A stretch of 64,000 nt of DNA from Croceivirga lutea (GTDB taxonomy: Bacteria > Bacteroidota > Bacteroidia > Flavobacteriales > Flavobacteriaceae), in NCBI RefSeq assembly GCF_014235875.1, contig NZ_JACJUK010000003.1, forward strand, positions 62,001 through 126,000, in the 5' to 3' direction. The translations under genes were made by a program, and so were the position numbers. A model generated the notes under the pieces. It was given only the letters and a program-made list of their open reading frames with translations. It searched no databases and was not told where the DNA came from. Positions 53,881-62,651 of this stretch are shown here, one piece after another (the first letter of the stretch is position 1; the number at the start of each line of letters is the position of its first letter).

Positions 53881-54240
53881 TTAGAAAAAATTAAAGCAAT
53901 CTTCCAAGTGATTTAATATAAACGAATTGCCTTTTTTTAAGATGGTAATTACATCAAACCTAACATCAACATCTAAATCATTTTCTACAACATAATGGTC
54001 TGCTGCCATTATCAATAATTTTATCTTTTTTTTACCAATGGTATCGGCTATACTTTCATGAAACTCAGAGCTTCTAGAGCGCACCTCAACAATTGCTAGG
54101 GTTTCACCTTTTTGAGCAATTACATCAATTTCTGCTTTTAAATATCTATAGTTTCGGTATCTAATTTGATACCCATTCTTTATCAAAAAAGCAACGGCTT
54201 TTTCCTCACCTAGCTTACCAAATTCATTATGAACCCCCAT
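53881..54240 (-). CDS. yraN: YraN family (UPF0102) endonuclease-fold protein
   Basis: A 119-residue protein of the UPF0102/YraN family with a restriction-endonuclease-like fold. The active-site pattern is E-x(n)-ID-x(n)-EVR: 'GEEKAVAFLIKNGYQIRYRNYR', 'AEIDVIAQKGETLAIVEVRSRS'. The EVK lysine of classical PD-(D/E)xK enzymes is Arg here. The biological role is not established, and links to competence or DNA repair have been proposed. It is monocistronic or the first of the YraN-ACT-protein pair. Confidence 0.88.
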   Translation of the reverse strand: MGVHNEFGKLGEEKAVAFLIKNGYQIRYRNYRYLKAEIDVIAQKGETLAIVEVRSRSSEFHESIADTIGKKKIKLLIMAADHYVVENDLDVDVRFDVITILKKGNSFILNHLEDCFNFF

Positions 54241-54406
54241 TCAAAAAAATCTAAAAAATTAAAAAATAGATGCATTTCATCGAAAAAAAGACACATTTTG
54301 TCGTATTCTCCAAATTTGAATTTAAATTTATAACCTCAAGAACCACACCTACCTACAACACATAGTTGCCCAAAGCTATGCGAAATAATTATTATGCCTT
54401 TTTGCT

Positions 54407-55915
54407 ATGGAAATGTTTGTAAACTGTAATACATCCGGTCTAGCTACCTACGCTCCAGCCTTAGATATTCTTAGGGTTCAGCATTTATATAGAAGATTAG
54501 GGTTTAGTGCCTCTCATGAACAAATATCACAAGGCGTTGGTCAAACCGCCAATACCTTAGTTGATAATTTAGTTGACCAGGCGTTAAACTCACCTACTAT
54601 TGCTGCACCAGAATGGGCTAATTGGACAAATGCCGATTACCCTGCAGATGACGATTTAAGAAGACAATTATTTAGAACACAAGCAGAAGAATTTGCCATT
54701 TCTTATGGTGAACAAATGCTTGCTAATAATTTAAGAGACAGATTAAGTTTTTTCTGGTCTAACCACGTGGTTACCCAAAAAAGTATTTATGATTGTAATG
54801 CCTTCTTATACGAGTATATAGATTGCTTACAACGTAATGCTCTTGGTAATTTTAGAACTTTAATTAGTGAAGTAGGATTAACTAGTGCCATGCTATACTA
54901 TTTAGATGGTGCCTTCAATAATGGTAATAATCCAAACGAAAATTACGCAAGAGAACTTTATGAGCTATTTACTCTGGGTGATGGTAATGGGTATACTGAA
55001 GAAGACATTGTAGAAACTGCCAAAGCACTTACGGGTTATGTTGAACGCGGTGAAGTTGGCTGTACCAAAGTTACGTTTAGAGCAGACCGTTTTGATGAAG
55101 GTCCAAAAACTATTTTTGGCCAAACGGGTAATTGGGGTTATGATGATGTAATTGATATTTTATTTACTCAGCGAGCAAATGAAATAGCCTATTTTATCTG
55201 CAAGAAATTATATGAATTTTTTGTGCATCCAGATTCTCAAGATGCTACAGGTAATGCAGACGTTATCATAAATGGTTTAGCAAATACATTTGTAAGCAAC
55301 AACTTTGAAATTGCCCCCGTTCTAAGACAACTCTTTAAAAGTGAACACTTTTTTGATGAAGAAGCAATAGGTGTTATCATAAAATCACCTGTTGACCTAT
55401 ATTTCAACTTTGCCAAAGAAATGAATTTTTCTTACGACAGTGGTTTTGTACAAAATATGCTCGATGCTAGTGCATTAATTGGTCAACAAGTATTTGAACC
55501 CGTTGATGTAGCTGGTTGGCAACGCGACCGCCAATGGATTAATACCAACTACATTATTGGTAGATGGTTAACTATGGAGGTTTTTATAGACCTAATGTTT
55601 CAAGCAGACCAGGAGCTTTTTAGAACCGTAGCCATGGATTTGGTGGGACCTGCAGATAGCAATACATCAAATCCTGAAATTGTAGTACGTGCCCTAGTAA
55701 ACAAGTTTACTCCCAAAGGTTTACTTACAGAACAAGATTTTGAAAATGCTATGGATGCATTTAAAATAGACGATGTACCAGAAAACTATTACTCACCAGA
55801 TTATATAGATGATGGGTTAAGTTTATGGATGTTAGCCGTAAGTATGGAAGCACCAATACAGGTGTATACACTTCTACGTTATTTAAGCAGACAACCCGAA
55901 TTCCAACTAAAATAA
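54407..55915 (+). CDS. DUF1800 domain-containing protein
   Basis: A 502-residue protein of the DUF1800 family, almost always encoded beside DUF1501 proteins. Characteristic blocks are 'HLYRRLGFSASHEQI', 'RDRLSFFWSNHVVTQ', 'NENYARELYELFTLG', 'TETAKALTGY' (as VETAKALTGY) and 'DVAGWQRDRQWINTNYIIGRW'. There is no clear signal peptide, although the family is usually considered exported. The activity is unknown. The partner DUF1501 gene starts 11 bases downstream. Confidence 0.85.
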   Translation: MEMFVNCNTSGLATYAPALDILRVQHLYRRLGFSASHEQISQGVGQTANTLVDNLVDQALNSPTIAAPEWANWTNADYPADDDLRRQLFRTQAEEFAISYGEQMLANNLRDRLSFFWSNHVVTQKSIYDCNAFLYEYIDCLQRNALGNFRTLISEVGLTSAMLYYLDGAFNNGNNPNENYARELYELFTLGDGNGYTEEDIVETAKALTGYVERGEVGCTKVTFRADRFDEGPKTIFGQTGNWGYDDVIDILFTQRANEIAYFICKKLYEFFVHPDSQDATGNADVIINGLANTFVSNNFEIAPVLRQLFKSEHFFDEEAIGVIIKSPVDLYFNFAKEMNFSYDSGFVQNMLDASALIGQQVFEPVDVAGWQRDRQWINTNYIIGRWLTMEVFIDLMFQADQELFRTVAMDLVGPADSNTSNPEIVVRALVNKFTPKGLLTEQDFENAMDAFKIDDVPENYYSPDYIDDGLSLWMLAVSMEAPIQVYTLLRYLSRQPEFQLK

Positions 55916-55926
55916 AACCTACCCCA

Positions 55927-57642
55927 ATGTGCGATAATCACGATAATCATAAGACAACATCACCATATAAAGGTCTTGAACATGAAGGTCATGACCAGGA
56001 ACATAAAAACTGGAGTCGCAGGTCTTTTTTACAAGCCTTAGGTATTGCAGGTTCTGGAACTATGCTTCTAGGACACAATATGTTATCTGCTTCAGCCCCA
56101 TCACCTTTAACAGCTGCTATTGCGGCTGCTGAAACCGATAATATTCTAATACTTATTCGTTTAAATGGAGGTAATGATGGATTGAGTACCGTAATTCCTA
56201 TACAACAATACGACACTTATGCTAATGCAAGACCCAATATTTATATTCCAGAAAGTAAGATTTTAAAACTTACTGATGATTTTGGGGTTCCCACTTATAT
56301 GAACTCTCTAGAACCAATGTGGGGAGAAGGGCAATTTAAAGCTGTTCATGGGGTAGGATACCAGAATCAGAGCTTATCCCACTTTACAGGGTCAGACATT
56401 TACGCGAACACAGACCTGACCACAACGGGTTTCAATGGATTAAATACCGGATGGATGGGTAGGTATTTTGAAGATATCTACCCTGACTATTTGGTAAACC
56501 CACCTGAAGCACCAGCTGCTGTACAAATTGGTAGCATTTCAAATTTGGTTTTTCAAGGCGATGAAACCAACTACGCCTTTGTGACCAATAATGTTGACCA
56601 ACTTGAAGAAATTGCACAAACTGGTGAATTTTATGATTTAACCAATTCACTCTTTGGTGACTGTATGTATGGTGACCAACTTCGATTTTTAAGAGGTGTT
56701 GCCAATACCACATATGAATACGCTGGTAAGATTCACGATGCTTACATGCGCGGTCAAAACCAAGTGGAATATCAAGACAACGGTTTTGCAAGACAATTGG
56801 CCCTTCTAGCACGGTTAATAAAAGGTAATCTAGGTACAAAAGTATATATGATATCTATGGGTGGTTTTGACACTCATGGCAATCAACCGCTAGCACATGA
56901 ACGTTTAATGTCGACCTTATCAATTGCTATAAACAATTTTTACGAAGACATTGCTTTTACACAACAAGATGATAAAGTATTGAGCATGACGTTTTCAGAA
57001 TTTGGTAGACGAATTTTTGAAAATGGCTCAAATGGTACAGACCACGGAAAAGCAGCACCTACCCTCTTCTTTGGTTCTGGATTAAACGGCAGTGCATTTG
57101 TTGGTGAACACCCAAGATTAGATGAACCTAATAACCGTGGCAATCTAGAATACACCATGGATTTTAGAGATTTGTATGCTACAGTTTTAGCTGAATGGTT
57201 GTGTGTACCTATAGATAAGGTGGAACAACATATGTTAGACCACCCGTATTCTCCAGTTGATTTAGGCTTTAATTGTAGTGGCGTTGAATTTCCAGATATT
57301 GCTATGGATAGTGACCCACCTACTCCAATTGATACACCGCCTAGAGATAATGGTGAGGTTGGTAGTGCAGAAACTTCAACTCAAATTGTACACACTCCGT
57401 ACTATCCTACGGAACAAGCGCCACATATTCATTTAGAGATGCCAATTACAGCCCACGTAGACATACAGTTGTACAATATTTTAGGTCAGAACGTAGGTAC
57501 TGTTTTTAATGAAATGGTCACAGAAGGTTCAGTAGAAATTAATATTAGAGAACGTGTAAGAGATACACTTTCTACAGGTAAATATATTTATCAAATAAAT
57601 GTAGCCAATCAGAAAATGAGTAAATCAGTAATGATTATGTAA
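55927..57642 (+). CDS. DUF1501 protein, Tat-exported with T9SS-type C-terminal domain
   Basis: From ATG 55927 the protein is 571 residues. A twin-arginine signal SRRSFLQALGIAGSGT lies near residues 30-45. The DUF1501 sulfatase-like domain spans about 70-470, with 'RLNGGNDGLSTVIPI', 'GFDTHGNQPLAHERLM', 'FSEFGRRIFENGSNGTDHG' as key blocks. The C-terminal ~75 residues ('VDIQLYNILGQNVGTVFNEM' to 'QKMSKSVMIM') look like a type A T9SS sorting domain, so it should reach the cell surface. A longer start at 55825 would overlap the DUF1800 end. It pairs with the DUF1800 protein just upstream. Confidence 0.87.
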   Translation: MCDNHDNHKTTSPYKGLEHEGHDQEHKNWSRRSFLQALGIAGSGTMLLGHNMLSASAPSPLTAAIAAAETDNILILIRLNGGNDGLSTVIPIQQYDTYANARPNIYIPESKILKLTDDFGVPTYMNSLEPMWGEGQFKAVHGVGYQNQSLSHFTGSDIYANTDLTTTGFNGLNTGWMGRYFEDIYPDYLVNPPEAPAAVQIGSISNLVFQGDETNYAFVTNNVDQLEEIAQTGEFYDLTNSLFGDCMYGDQLRFLRGVANTTYEYAGKIHDAYMRGQNQVEYQDNGFARQLALLARLIKGNLGTKVYMISMGGFDTHGNQPLAHERLMSTLSIAINNFYEDIAFTQQDDKVLSMTFSEFGRRIFENGSNGTDHGKAAPTLFFGSGLNGSAFVGEHPRLDEPNNRGNLEYTMDFRDLYATVLAEWLCVPIDKVEQHMLDHPYSPVDLGFNCSGVEFPDIAMDSDPPTPIDTPPRDNGEVGSAETSTQIVHTPYYPTEQAPHIHLEMPITAHVDIQLYNILGQNVGTVFNEMVTEGSVEINIRERVRDTLSTGKYIYQINVANQKMSKSVMIM

Positions 57643-57676
57643 TCACTAGGAAATAACCCCACATTTTATTTCCAGT

Positions 57677-57737
57677 AACCTCCGAATGTACTTCACCCCG
57701 CCCCAAATTGTTGGATTTAGTCTTCGGAGGTTTTTTT
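57677..57737 (+). terminator. Terminator after the DUF1501 gene
   Basis: AACCTCCGAA (57677-57686) pairs with TTCGGAGGTT (57723-57732) around a 36-base loop, followed by a run of T. It sits 34 bases past the stop and separates this unit from metG. Confidence 0.8.
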
Positions 57738-57763
57738 ATGCCTTTAACTCTAGCAACAGAATG

Positions 57764-57795
57764 TTACAAAAACAGTAGCTAAATGCCTATTTTTG
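57764..57795 (+). promoter_or_regulatory. Candidate metG promoter (TTA-N21-TATTTTTG)
   Basis: TATTTTTG at 57788-57795 fits TAnnTTTG and lies 19 bases before the metG start codon. TTA at 57764-57766 is the weak -33 candidate at acceptable spacing. Confidence 0.45.
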
Positions 57796-57814
57796 CGGCT
57801 TAATTAGAGTTAAA

Positions 57815-59887
57815 ATGTCGCAGAACAATCCTTCTAGATATACCATTACCGCTGCTTTGCCATACACCAACGGCCCCATTCATATTGGGCATTTAGCTGG
57901 CGTATACGTACCCGCAGATATTTACGCACGTTATCAGCGCTTGCAAGGTAAAGACGTCGCTTTTATTTGTGGTAGTGATGAGCATGGCGTAGCAATACCC
58001 ATGAAAGCGAAAAAAGAAGGTGTTTCGCCACAAGAAATTATAGATAAGTATCACACAATTATTAAAGATTCCTTTACGGAATTTGGGATTAGTTTTGATA
58101 ATTATTCTAGAACGTCTGCACCAATTCACCATGAAACTGCGTCTGATTTCTTTAAAAAATTATACGAACAAGGGGATTTTATAGAAGAAACTACCGAGCA
58201 GTTGTTTGATGCAGAAGCCAACCAATTTCTAGCAGACCGTTTTGTTACCGGTACCTGCCCTAAGTGCGGTAATCCAGAAGCGTATGGCGACCAGTGCGAA
58301 AATTGTGGCACATCTTTAAACGCTACGGATTTAATCAATCCAAAATCAACCATTTCTGGAGCAGTTCCCACTCTAAAAGAGACCAAACATTGGTTTTTGC
58401 CCCTAGACCGGTATGAAGACTTTTTAAAAGAATGGATTCTTAAAGGTCATAAGAAAGATTGGAAACCCAATGTATACGGGCAGTGTAAATCTTGGATAGA
58501 CGATGGCTTAAAACCCCGTGCGGTTACCAGAGATTTGGATTGGGGTATTCCCGTTCCAGTACCCGGTGCAGATGGCAAAGTATTGTACGTTTGGTTTGAT
58601 GCCCCTATTGGCTATATCTCTTCTACCAAAGAATGGGCTGCTAGGGAAAATAAAGAATGGGAGCCCTACTGGAAAGACCAAGACACCAAAATGTTGCATT
58701 TTATTGGGAAAGATAACATTGTCTTTCACTGTATTATCTTCCCAAGTATGCTTAAAGCACATGGCGATTTTATTTTACCAGAGAATGTACCGGCAAACGA
58801 ATTTTTGAATTTGGAAGGCAACAAATTATCCACTTCTAAAAATTGGGCGGTTTGGTTGCACGAGTATTTACAAGAATTCCCAGACATGCAAGATGTGTTG
58901 CGTTATACCTTAACTGCAAACGCACCAGAGACCAAGGATAACGATTTTACGTGGAAAGATTTTCAAGCTCGCAATAACAACGAGTTGGTAGCCATTTTTG
59001 GCAACTTTATTAACCGTGTAGCCGTATTAACACACAAATATTACAACGGCGTGGTGCCTACCCCTTCAGAATTTACTGAATTAGATTCGCAAACCTTAAA
59101 AACCATGCGTACCTATCCGCAAATCTTAACCGATTCTTTGGAGCGTTACCGTTTTAGAGAAGCGAGCCAAGAATTAATGAATTTAGCCCGTTTGGGGAAC
59201 AAATATTTGGCAGATGAGGAACCTTGGAAATTAATAAAGACCGATGAAGCCCGTACCCAAACCATAATGTACGTAGCGCTACAGATAGCTTCTGCACTTG
59301 CCATATTGAGTGAACCTTTCTTGCCTTTTACTTCCGCTAAATTAAAAGGCATACTTGGTATTAATTCAAGCGAAAACTCGCTAGATTGGAAAGACATTAG
59401 TTCAAAAGAAGTTTTACTTGCCGATGGCCAGACTATAAATAAAAGCGAACTACTTTTCCGTAAAATAGAAGACAAAGAAATAGAAGCCCAATTGGAAAAA
59501 TTAGAAGCCACCAAACTAAGTAACGCCAGCACCAATGCCGATGCTGCGCCTCAGAAAGAAACCATCACCTATGAAGAATTTACCAAATTAGACATTCGGG
59601 TTGGGACCATTTTAGCGGCAGAAAAAATGCCAAAGGCAGATAAATTATTGGTGCTTAAAGTAGATACAGGTATAGATGTGCGCACTATTGTTTCTGGTAT
59701 TGCACAAAGTTTTAAGCCAGAAGACATTGTAGGTAAAAAGGTAACAGTATTGGTGAATTTAGCGCCAAGAAAATTAAGAGGTGTAGAAAGCCAAGGCATG
59801 ATTTTAATGACGGAAAACACGGATAACAAATTGGTTTTCGTAAACCCAGATGAAGATGGGGTTGCCAATGGGGAGGGAATTAGTTAG
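57815..59887 (+). CDS. metG: Methionyl-tRNA synthetase
   Basis: Charges initiator and elongator tRNA-Met with methionine. The 690-residue class I enzyme has the HIGH motif in '[11 protein letters not shown]', a zinc knuckle [17 protein letters not shown], and the KMSKS-equivalent KLSTSKN. The C-terminal EMAP/Arc1p-type tRNA-binding domain covers about residues 580-690 ('[20 protein letters not shown]', 'SQGMILMTE'). The full long form with a dimerisation/tRNA-binding extension is normal for Bacteroidota. No T-box or SAM riboswitch was seen upstream. Confidence 0.97.
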   Translation: MSQNNPSRYTITAALPYTNGPIHIGHLAGVYVPADIYARYQRLQGKDVAFICGSDEHGVAIPMKAKKEGVSPQEIIDKYHTIIKDSFTEFGISFDNYSRTSAPIHHETASDFFKKLYEQGDFIEETTEQLFDAEANQFLADRFVTGTCPKCGNPEAYGDQCENCGTSLNATDLINPKSTISGAVPTLKETKHWFLPLDRYEDFLKEWILKGHKKDWKPNVYGQCKSWIDDGLKPRAVTRDLDWGIPVPVPGADGKVLYVWFDAPIGYISSTKEWAARENKEWEPYWKDQDTKMLHFIGKDNIVFHCIIFPSMLKAHGDFILPENVPANEFLNLEGNKLSTSKNWAVWLHEYLQEFPDMQDVLRYTLTANAPETKDNDFTWKDFQARNNNELVAIFGNFINRVAVLTHKYYNGVVPTPSEFTELDSQTLKTMRTYPQILTDSLERYRFREASQELMNLARLGNKYLADEEPWKLIKTDEARTQTIMYVALQIASALAILSEPFLPFTSAKLKGILGINSSENSLDWKDISSKEVLLADGQTINKSELLFRKIEDKEIEAQLEKLEATKLSNASTNADAAPQKETITYEEFTKLDIRVGTILAAEKMPKADKLLVLKVDTGIDVRTIVSGIAQSFKPEDIVGKKVTVLVNLAPRKLRGVESQGMILMTENTDNKLVFVNPDEDGVANGEGIS

Positions 59888-59960
59888 CACATAGCCGCGC
59901 TTTAATTTTCTAATTACTAATTGATTGCAGGGGAGAGTAAAAAACACCTATACTTATTTA

Positions 59961-59985
59961 GGTCTCGACTGCGCTCGACCTGACA
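59961..59985 (+). repeat. Palindromic repeat copy 1 (TCTCGACTGCGCTCGA core)
   Basis: The 25-base element contains the core TCTCGACTGCGCTCGA followed by CCTGACA. The CGAC/CTCGA arms make it partly self-complementary. Two more copies occur at 60371-60394 (opposite orientation) and 60419-60443 (same orientation). It lies 35 bases upstream of a GIY-YIG nuclease gene. Confidence 0.85.
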
Positions 59986-60019
59986 ATTAATTAAAGGTGA
60001 ACACTAGGCCAAAAAAGTT

Positions 60020-60331
60020 ATGTTTAGTTACTATGTTTACATATTACTTTGCTCCGATGGACTAACCTACACCGGCATTACAAATGATATTGCTAGGCGA
60101 TTAATTGAACACCAAAATGGTCTAAACCCGAATAGCTTTACATTTAAACGAAGACCGGTAAAACTTATTTTTAAACAAGAATTCAATCATGTTCTTGAAG
60201 CTATATTTTTTGAAAAGAAAATCAAGAAATGGAGCGCAAAGAAAAAGTTAGCATTAGCAAATGGTGATTTTGACCTTTTACAAATTTTATCTGAATGTAG
60301 AAATGCTACGCATTCAAAGTACAATTCGTAA
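60020..60331 (+). CDS. GIY-YIG nuclease family protein (UvrC/URI-type)
   Basis: A 103-residue stand-alone GIY-YIG endonuclease domain. The motif YYVYILLCSDGLTYTGIT supplies the two catalytic Tyr strands. 'DIARRLIEHQNG' contains the catalytic Arg, and 'EFNHVLEAIFFEKKIKKWSAKKKLAL' holds the Glu metal ligand. Such short URI-type proteins are common in Bacteroidota and of uncertain role. The gene is enclosed by palindromic repeats (59961, 60371, 60419) shared with nothing else in the window. It may therefore be part of a repeat-nuclease element. Confidence 0.85.
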   Translation: MFSYYVYILLCSDGLTYTGITNDIARRLIEHQNGLNPNSFTFKRRPVKLIFKQEFNHVLEAIFFEKKIKKWSAKKKLALANGDFDLLQILSECRNATHSKYNS

Positions 60332-60370
60332 TATTTTAATTTATCATCGAAAAATATCAACTTGTGATAA

Positions 60371-60394
60371 TGTCACCTCGAGCGCAGTCGAGAG
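60371..60394 (-). repeat. Palindromic repeat copy 2 (inverted)
   Basis: Reads TGTCACCTCGAGCGCAGTCG AGAG on the plus strand. Its reverse complement contains the same TCTCGACTGCGCTCGA core as copies 1 and 3, with a GGTGACA end instead of CCTGACA. It begins 40 bases after the GIY-YIG stop. Confidence 0.85.
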
Positions 60395-60418
60395 TTTAAA
60401 ATACTTGATATTAAACAA

Positions 60419-60443
60419 GGTCTCGACTGCGCTCGACCTGACA
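60419..60443 (+). repeat. Palindromic repeat copy 3
   Basis: Identical over 25 bases to copy 1 at 59961. Together with the inverted copy at 60371-60394 it can form a ~23-base stem with two mismatches and a 24-base loop. It ends 20 bases before the tex start codon. Confidence 0.88.
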
Positions 60444-60463
60444 GCACTAAATCTTCTACATCT

Positions 60464-62590
60464 ATGAACGCAATCCAATTCATCACCCAAAACACCCAAC
60501 TAGACAGCAAAAGCGTAGCCAACACCGTAAGTCTTCTAGATGAAGATTGTACCGTACCCTTTATAGCCCGTTATCGCAAAGAACGTACAGATAATTTAGA
60601 CGAGTTGCAAATTGGTGAAATTGTAAAGTTTAAAGAAGCTTTTGAAGCCCTAGAGAAACGTAAGGCTACCATTTTAAAAGCTATAGAAGAGCAAGATGCT
60701 TTAACATCAGAACTAAAAACTAAAATAGACCAAACAGTAGACACCACGGTCTTGGAAGATATTTACCTTCCCTTTAAGAAAAGTAGAAAAACCAAGGCAG
60801 AAAAAGCGCGTAAAAATGGATTAGAGCCTTTGGCAAAAATCATCATGGCGCAGCGCACTACAGATTTGGACTTTACCTCGGGTAAATACACAAACGCAAA
60901 TGTACCAAACGAGAATGCTGCTTTAGAAGGCGCAAGACATATTATTGCAGAATGGATTAATGAGCGTACAGATATTCGCAACCAGATAAGGACGCAGTTA
61001 GAAAAATTTGCCCAGTTAGAAACTAAGGTAATCGGCACAAAAAAAGATGATGAAAAGGCGCAGAAATACCAAGATTATTTTGATTGGAACGAGTCCCTTT
61101 CCCGCTGTCCATCGCACCGATTGCTAGCCATACTTCGTGCGGAGAGCGAAGGGTTTATTCGCGTTAAAATCAGTATTGATGACGACCATGCCTTGGATAG
61201 AATAGACCGAAAGGTTATTAAAAGTAACAATGCCTGTGCAGACCAGATAGCCATGGCGGTAGAAGATGCGTATAAACGATTGCTACTACCTTCTTTATCC
61301 AACGAAATTTTAAAGCAAGCTAAAGTAAAAGCAGACGAGGCGGCCATTGCGGTATTCACCAAAAATTTAAGGCAATTACTTTTAGCCCCACCTTTAGGAG
61401 AGAAACGTATTTTAGCCATAGACCCTGGGTTTAGAACGGGTTGCAAATTGGTTTGTTTAGATGCCAATGGCAATCTGTTACATAACGAAACCATTTATCC
61501 GCATCCGCCACAAAAACAATTTAGGGAAGCTAGTAAAAAGATAGCTTCTTTAGTAGATGCCTATAAAATTGAAGCCATAGCCATTGGTAACGGTACTGCT
61601 TCTAGAGAAACTGAAAACTTTGTAAAAAACACCCCTTTTAAGCGCGATTTAGAAGTATTTGTGGTGAGTGAGGCTGGAGCCAGTATTTATTCTGCCTCTA
61701 AAATAGCTCGAGACGAGTTTCCAAATTACGATGTTACCGTACGTGGAGCCGTTTCTATAGGTAGGCGTTTAGCAGACCCCTTGGCAGAATTGGTTAAGAT
61801 TGATGCCAAAAGTATTGGTGTTGGACAATACCAACACGATGTGGACCAATCTAAATTAAAAACCGCCTTAGACACCGTGGTAGAAAGCTGTGTAAACTCG
61901 GTTGGGGTAAACGTAAACACGGCGAGTGAATCGCTTTTGAGTTATGTTTCTGGTATTGGTCCAAAACTAGCTGAAAATATAGTTAATCACAGAGCAGAAA
62001 ATGGGGCTTTTACTTCTAGAGAAGCAATAAAAAAAGTGCCTCGCTTAGGGGGTAAAGCTTTTGAACAAGCGGCTGGCTTTTTACGTATTCGTGATGCGGA
62101 AAATCCATTGGATGATTCGGCCGTACATCCAGAGAGTTATGGTATTGTAAAACAAATGGCAAAAGACCAAGGTGTTCCATTAACCAAGATTGTACGCAAT
62201 ACAGCAGTGCTAAAAAACATCAACCTAAAAAAATACCAAACGGAAACCATTGGTTTGCCAACCTTACAAGATATTCTTGAAGAGCTAGAAAAACCCGGAC
62301 TAGACCGAAGGGAAAAAGCCAAAGCTTTTACGTTTGACCAAAATATTAGAACTATAGAAGATTTAAGGTCAGGTCAATTGCTGCCCGGCATCGTTAACAA
62401 TATCACCAACTTTGGTTGTTTTGTAGATGTAGGTATAAAAGAAAGTGGGCTGATTCATGTTTCCAATTTATCTGATAGCTATGTGAGTGATGTCAATAGC
62501 ATTGTGAGCTTGCATCAACAGTTAATTGTAAAAGTTTTAGATGTGGATGTAAAACGAAAACGTATTCAATTAAAACTACACAAAGCATAA
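60464..62590 (+). CDS. tex: Tex family RNA-binding/transcription accessory protein
   Basis: A 708-residue Tex protein. Domain order: N-terminal helical region, YqgF/RNase H-like domain (about 315-450, 'ILAIDPGFRTGCKLVCLD'), helix-hairpin-helix domains (about 480-560, 'LLSYVSGIGPKLAENIVNHR'), and an S1 RNA-binding domain (about 630-706, 'GQLLPGIVNNITNFGCFVDVG'). It acts in the cytoplasm on RNA and transcription complexes. Only 20 bases lie between repeat copy 3 and its start, so the repeat could influence its leader. Confidence 0.94.
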   Translation: MNAIQFITQNTQLDSKSVANTVSLLDEDCTVPFIARYRKERTDNLDELQIGEIVKFKEAFEALEKRKATILKAIEEQDALTSELKTKIDQTVDTTVLEDIYLPFKKSRKTKAEKARKNGLEPLAKIIMAQRTTDLDFTSGKYTNANVPNENAALEGARHIIAEWINERTDIRNQIRTQLEKFAQLETKVIGTKKDDEKAQKYQDYFDWNESLSRCPSHRLLAILRAESEGFIRVKISIDDDHALDRIDRKVIKSNNACADQIAMAVEDAYKRLLLPSLSNEILKQAKVKADEAAIAVFTKNLRQLLLAPPLGEKRILAIDPGFRTGCKLVCLDANGNLLHNETIYPHPPQKQFREASKKIASLVDAYKIEAIAIGNGTASRETENFVKNTPFKRDLEVFVVSEAGASIYSASKIARDEFPNYDVTVRGAVSIGRRLADPLAELVKIDAKSIGVGQYQHDVDQSKLKTALDTVVESCVNSVGVNVNTASESLLSYVSGIGPKLAENIVNHRAENGAFTSREAIKKVPRLGGKAFEQAAGFLRIRDAENPLDDSAVHPESYGIVKQMAKDQGVPLTKIVRNTAVLKNINLKKYQTETIGLPTLQDILEELEKPGLDRREKAKAFTFDQNIRTIEDLRSGQLLPGIVNNITNFGCFVDVGIKESGLIHVSNLSDSYVSDVNSIVSLHQQLIVKVLDVDVKRKRIQLKLHKA

Positions 62591-62618
62591 AAAATCCCCG
62601 ACCAAGGTCGGGGATTGC
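62591..62618 (-). terminator. Terminator for the minus-strand YD-repeat-like gene
   Basis: AATCCCCGACC and GGTCGGGGATT pair over 11 bases. On the minus strand the hairpin is followed by TTTTTT, matching a Rho-independent terminator about 35 bases past the stop of the minus-strand gene. On the plus strand no T run follows, so tex may use it less efficiently. Confidence 0.82.
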
Positions 62619-62651
62619 TAACTAACTCAAACTAAAAACAAGGTTTCCACT

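Noticed and set aside
57643-57814. Riboswitch or T-box upstream of metG
   Set aside because: The interval is explained by a terminator and a promoter-like motif. No conserved aptamer core was visible.
59961-60443. CRISPR array
   Set aside because: Only three copies, not evenly spaced, one inverted, and a protein gene lies between two of them. There are no cas genes.
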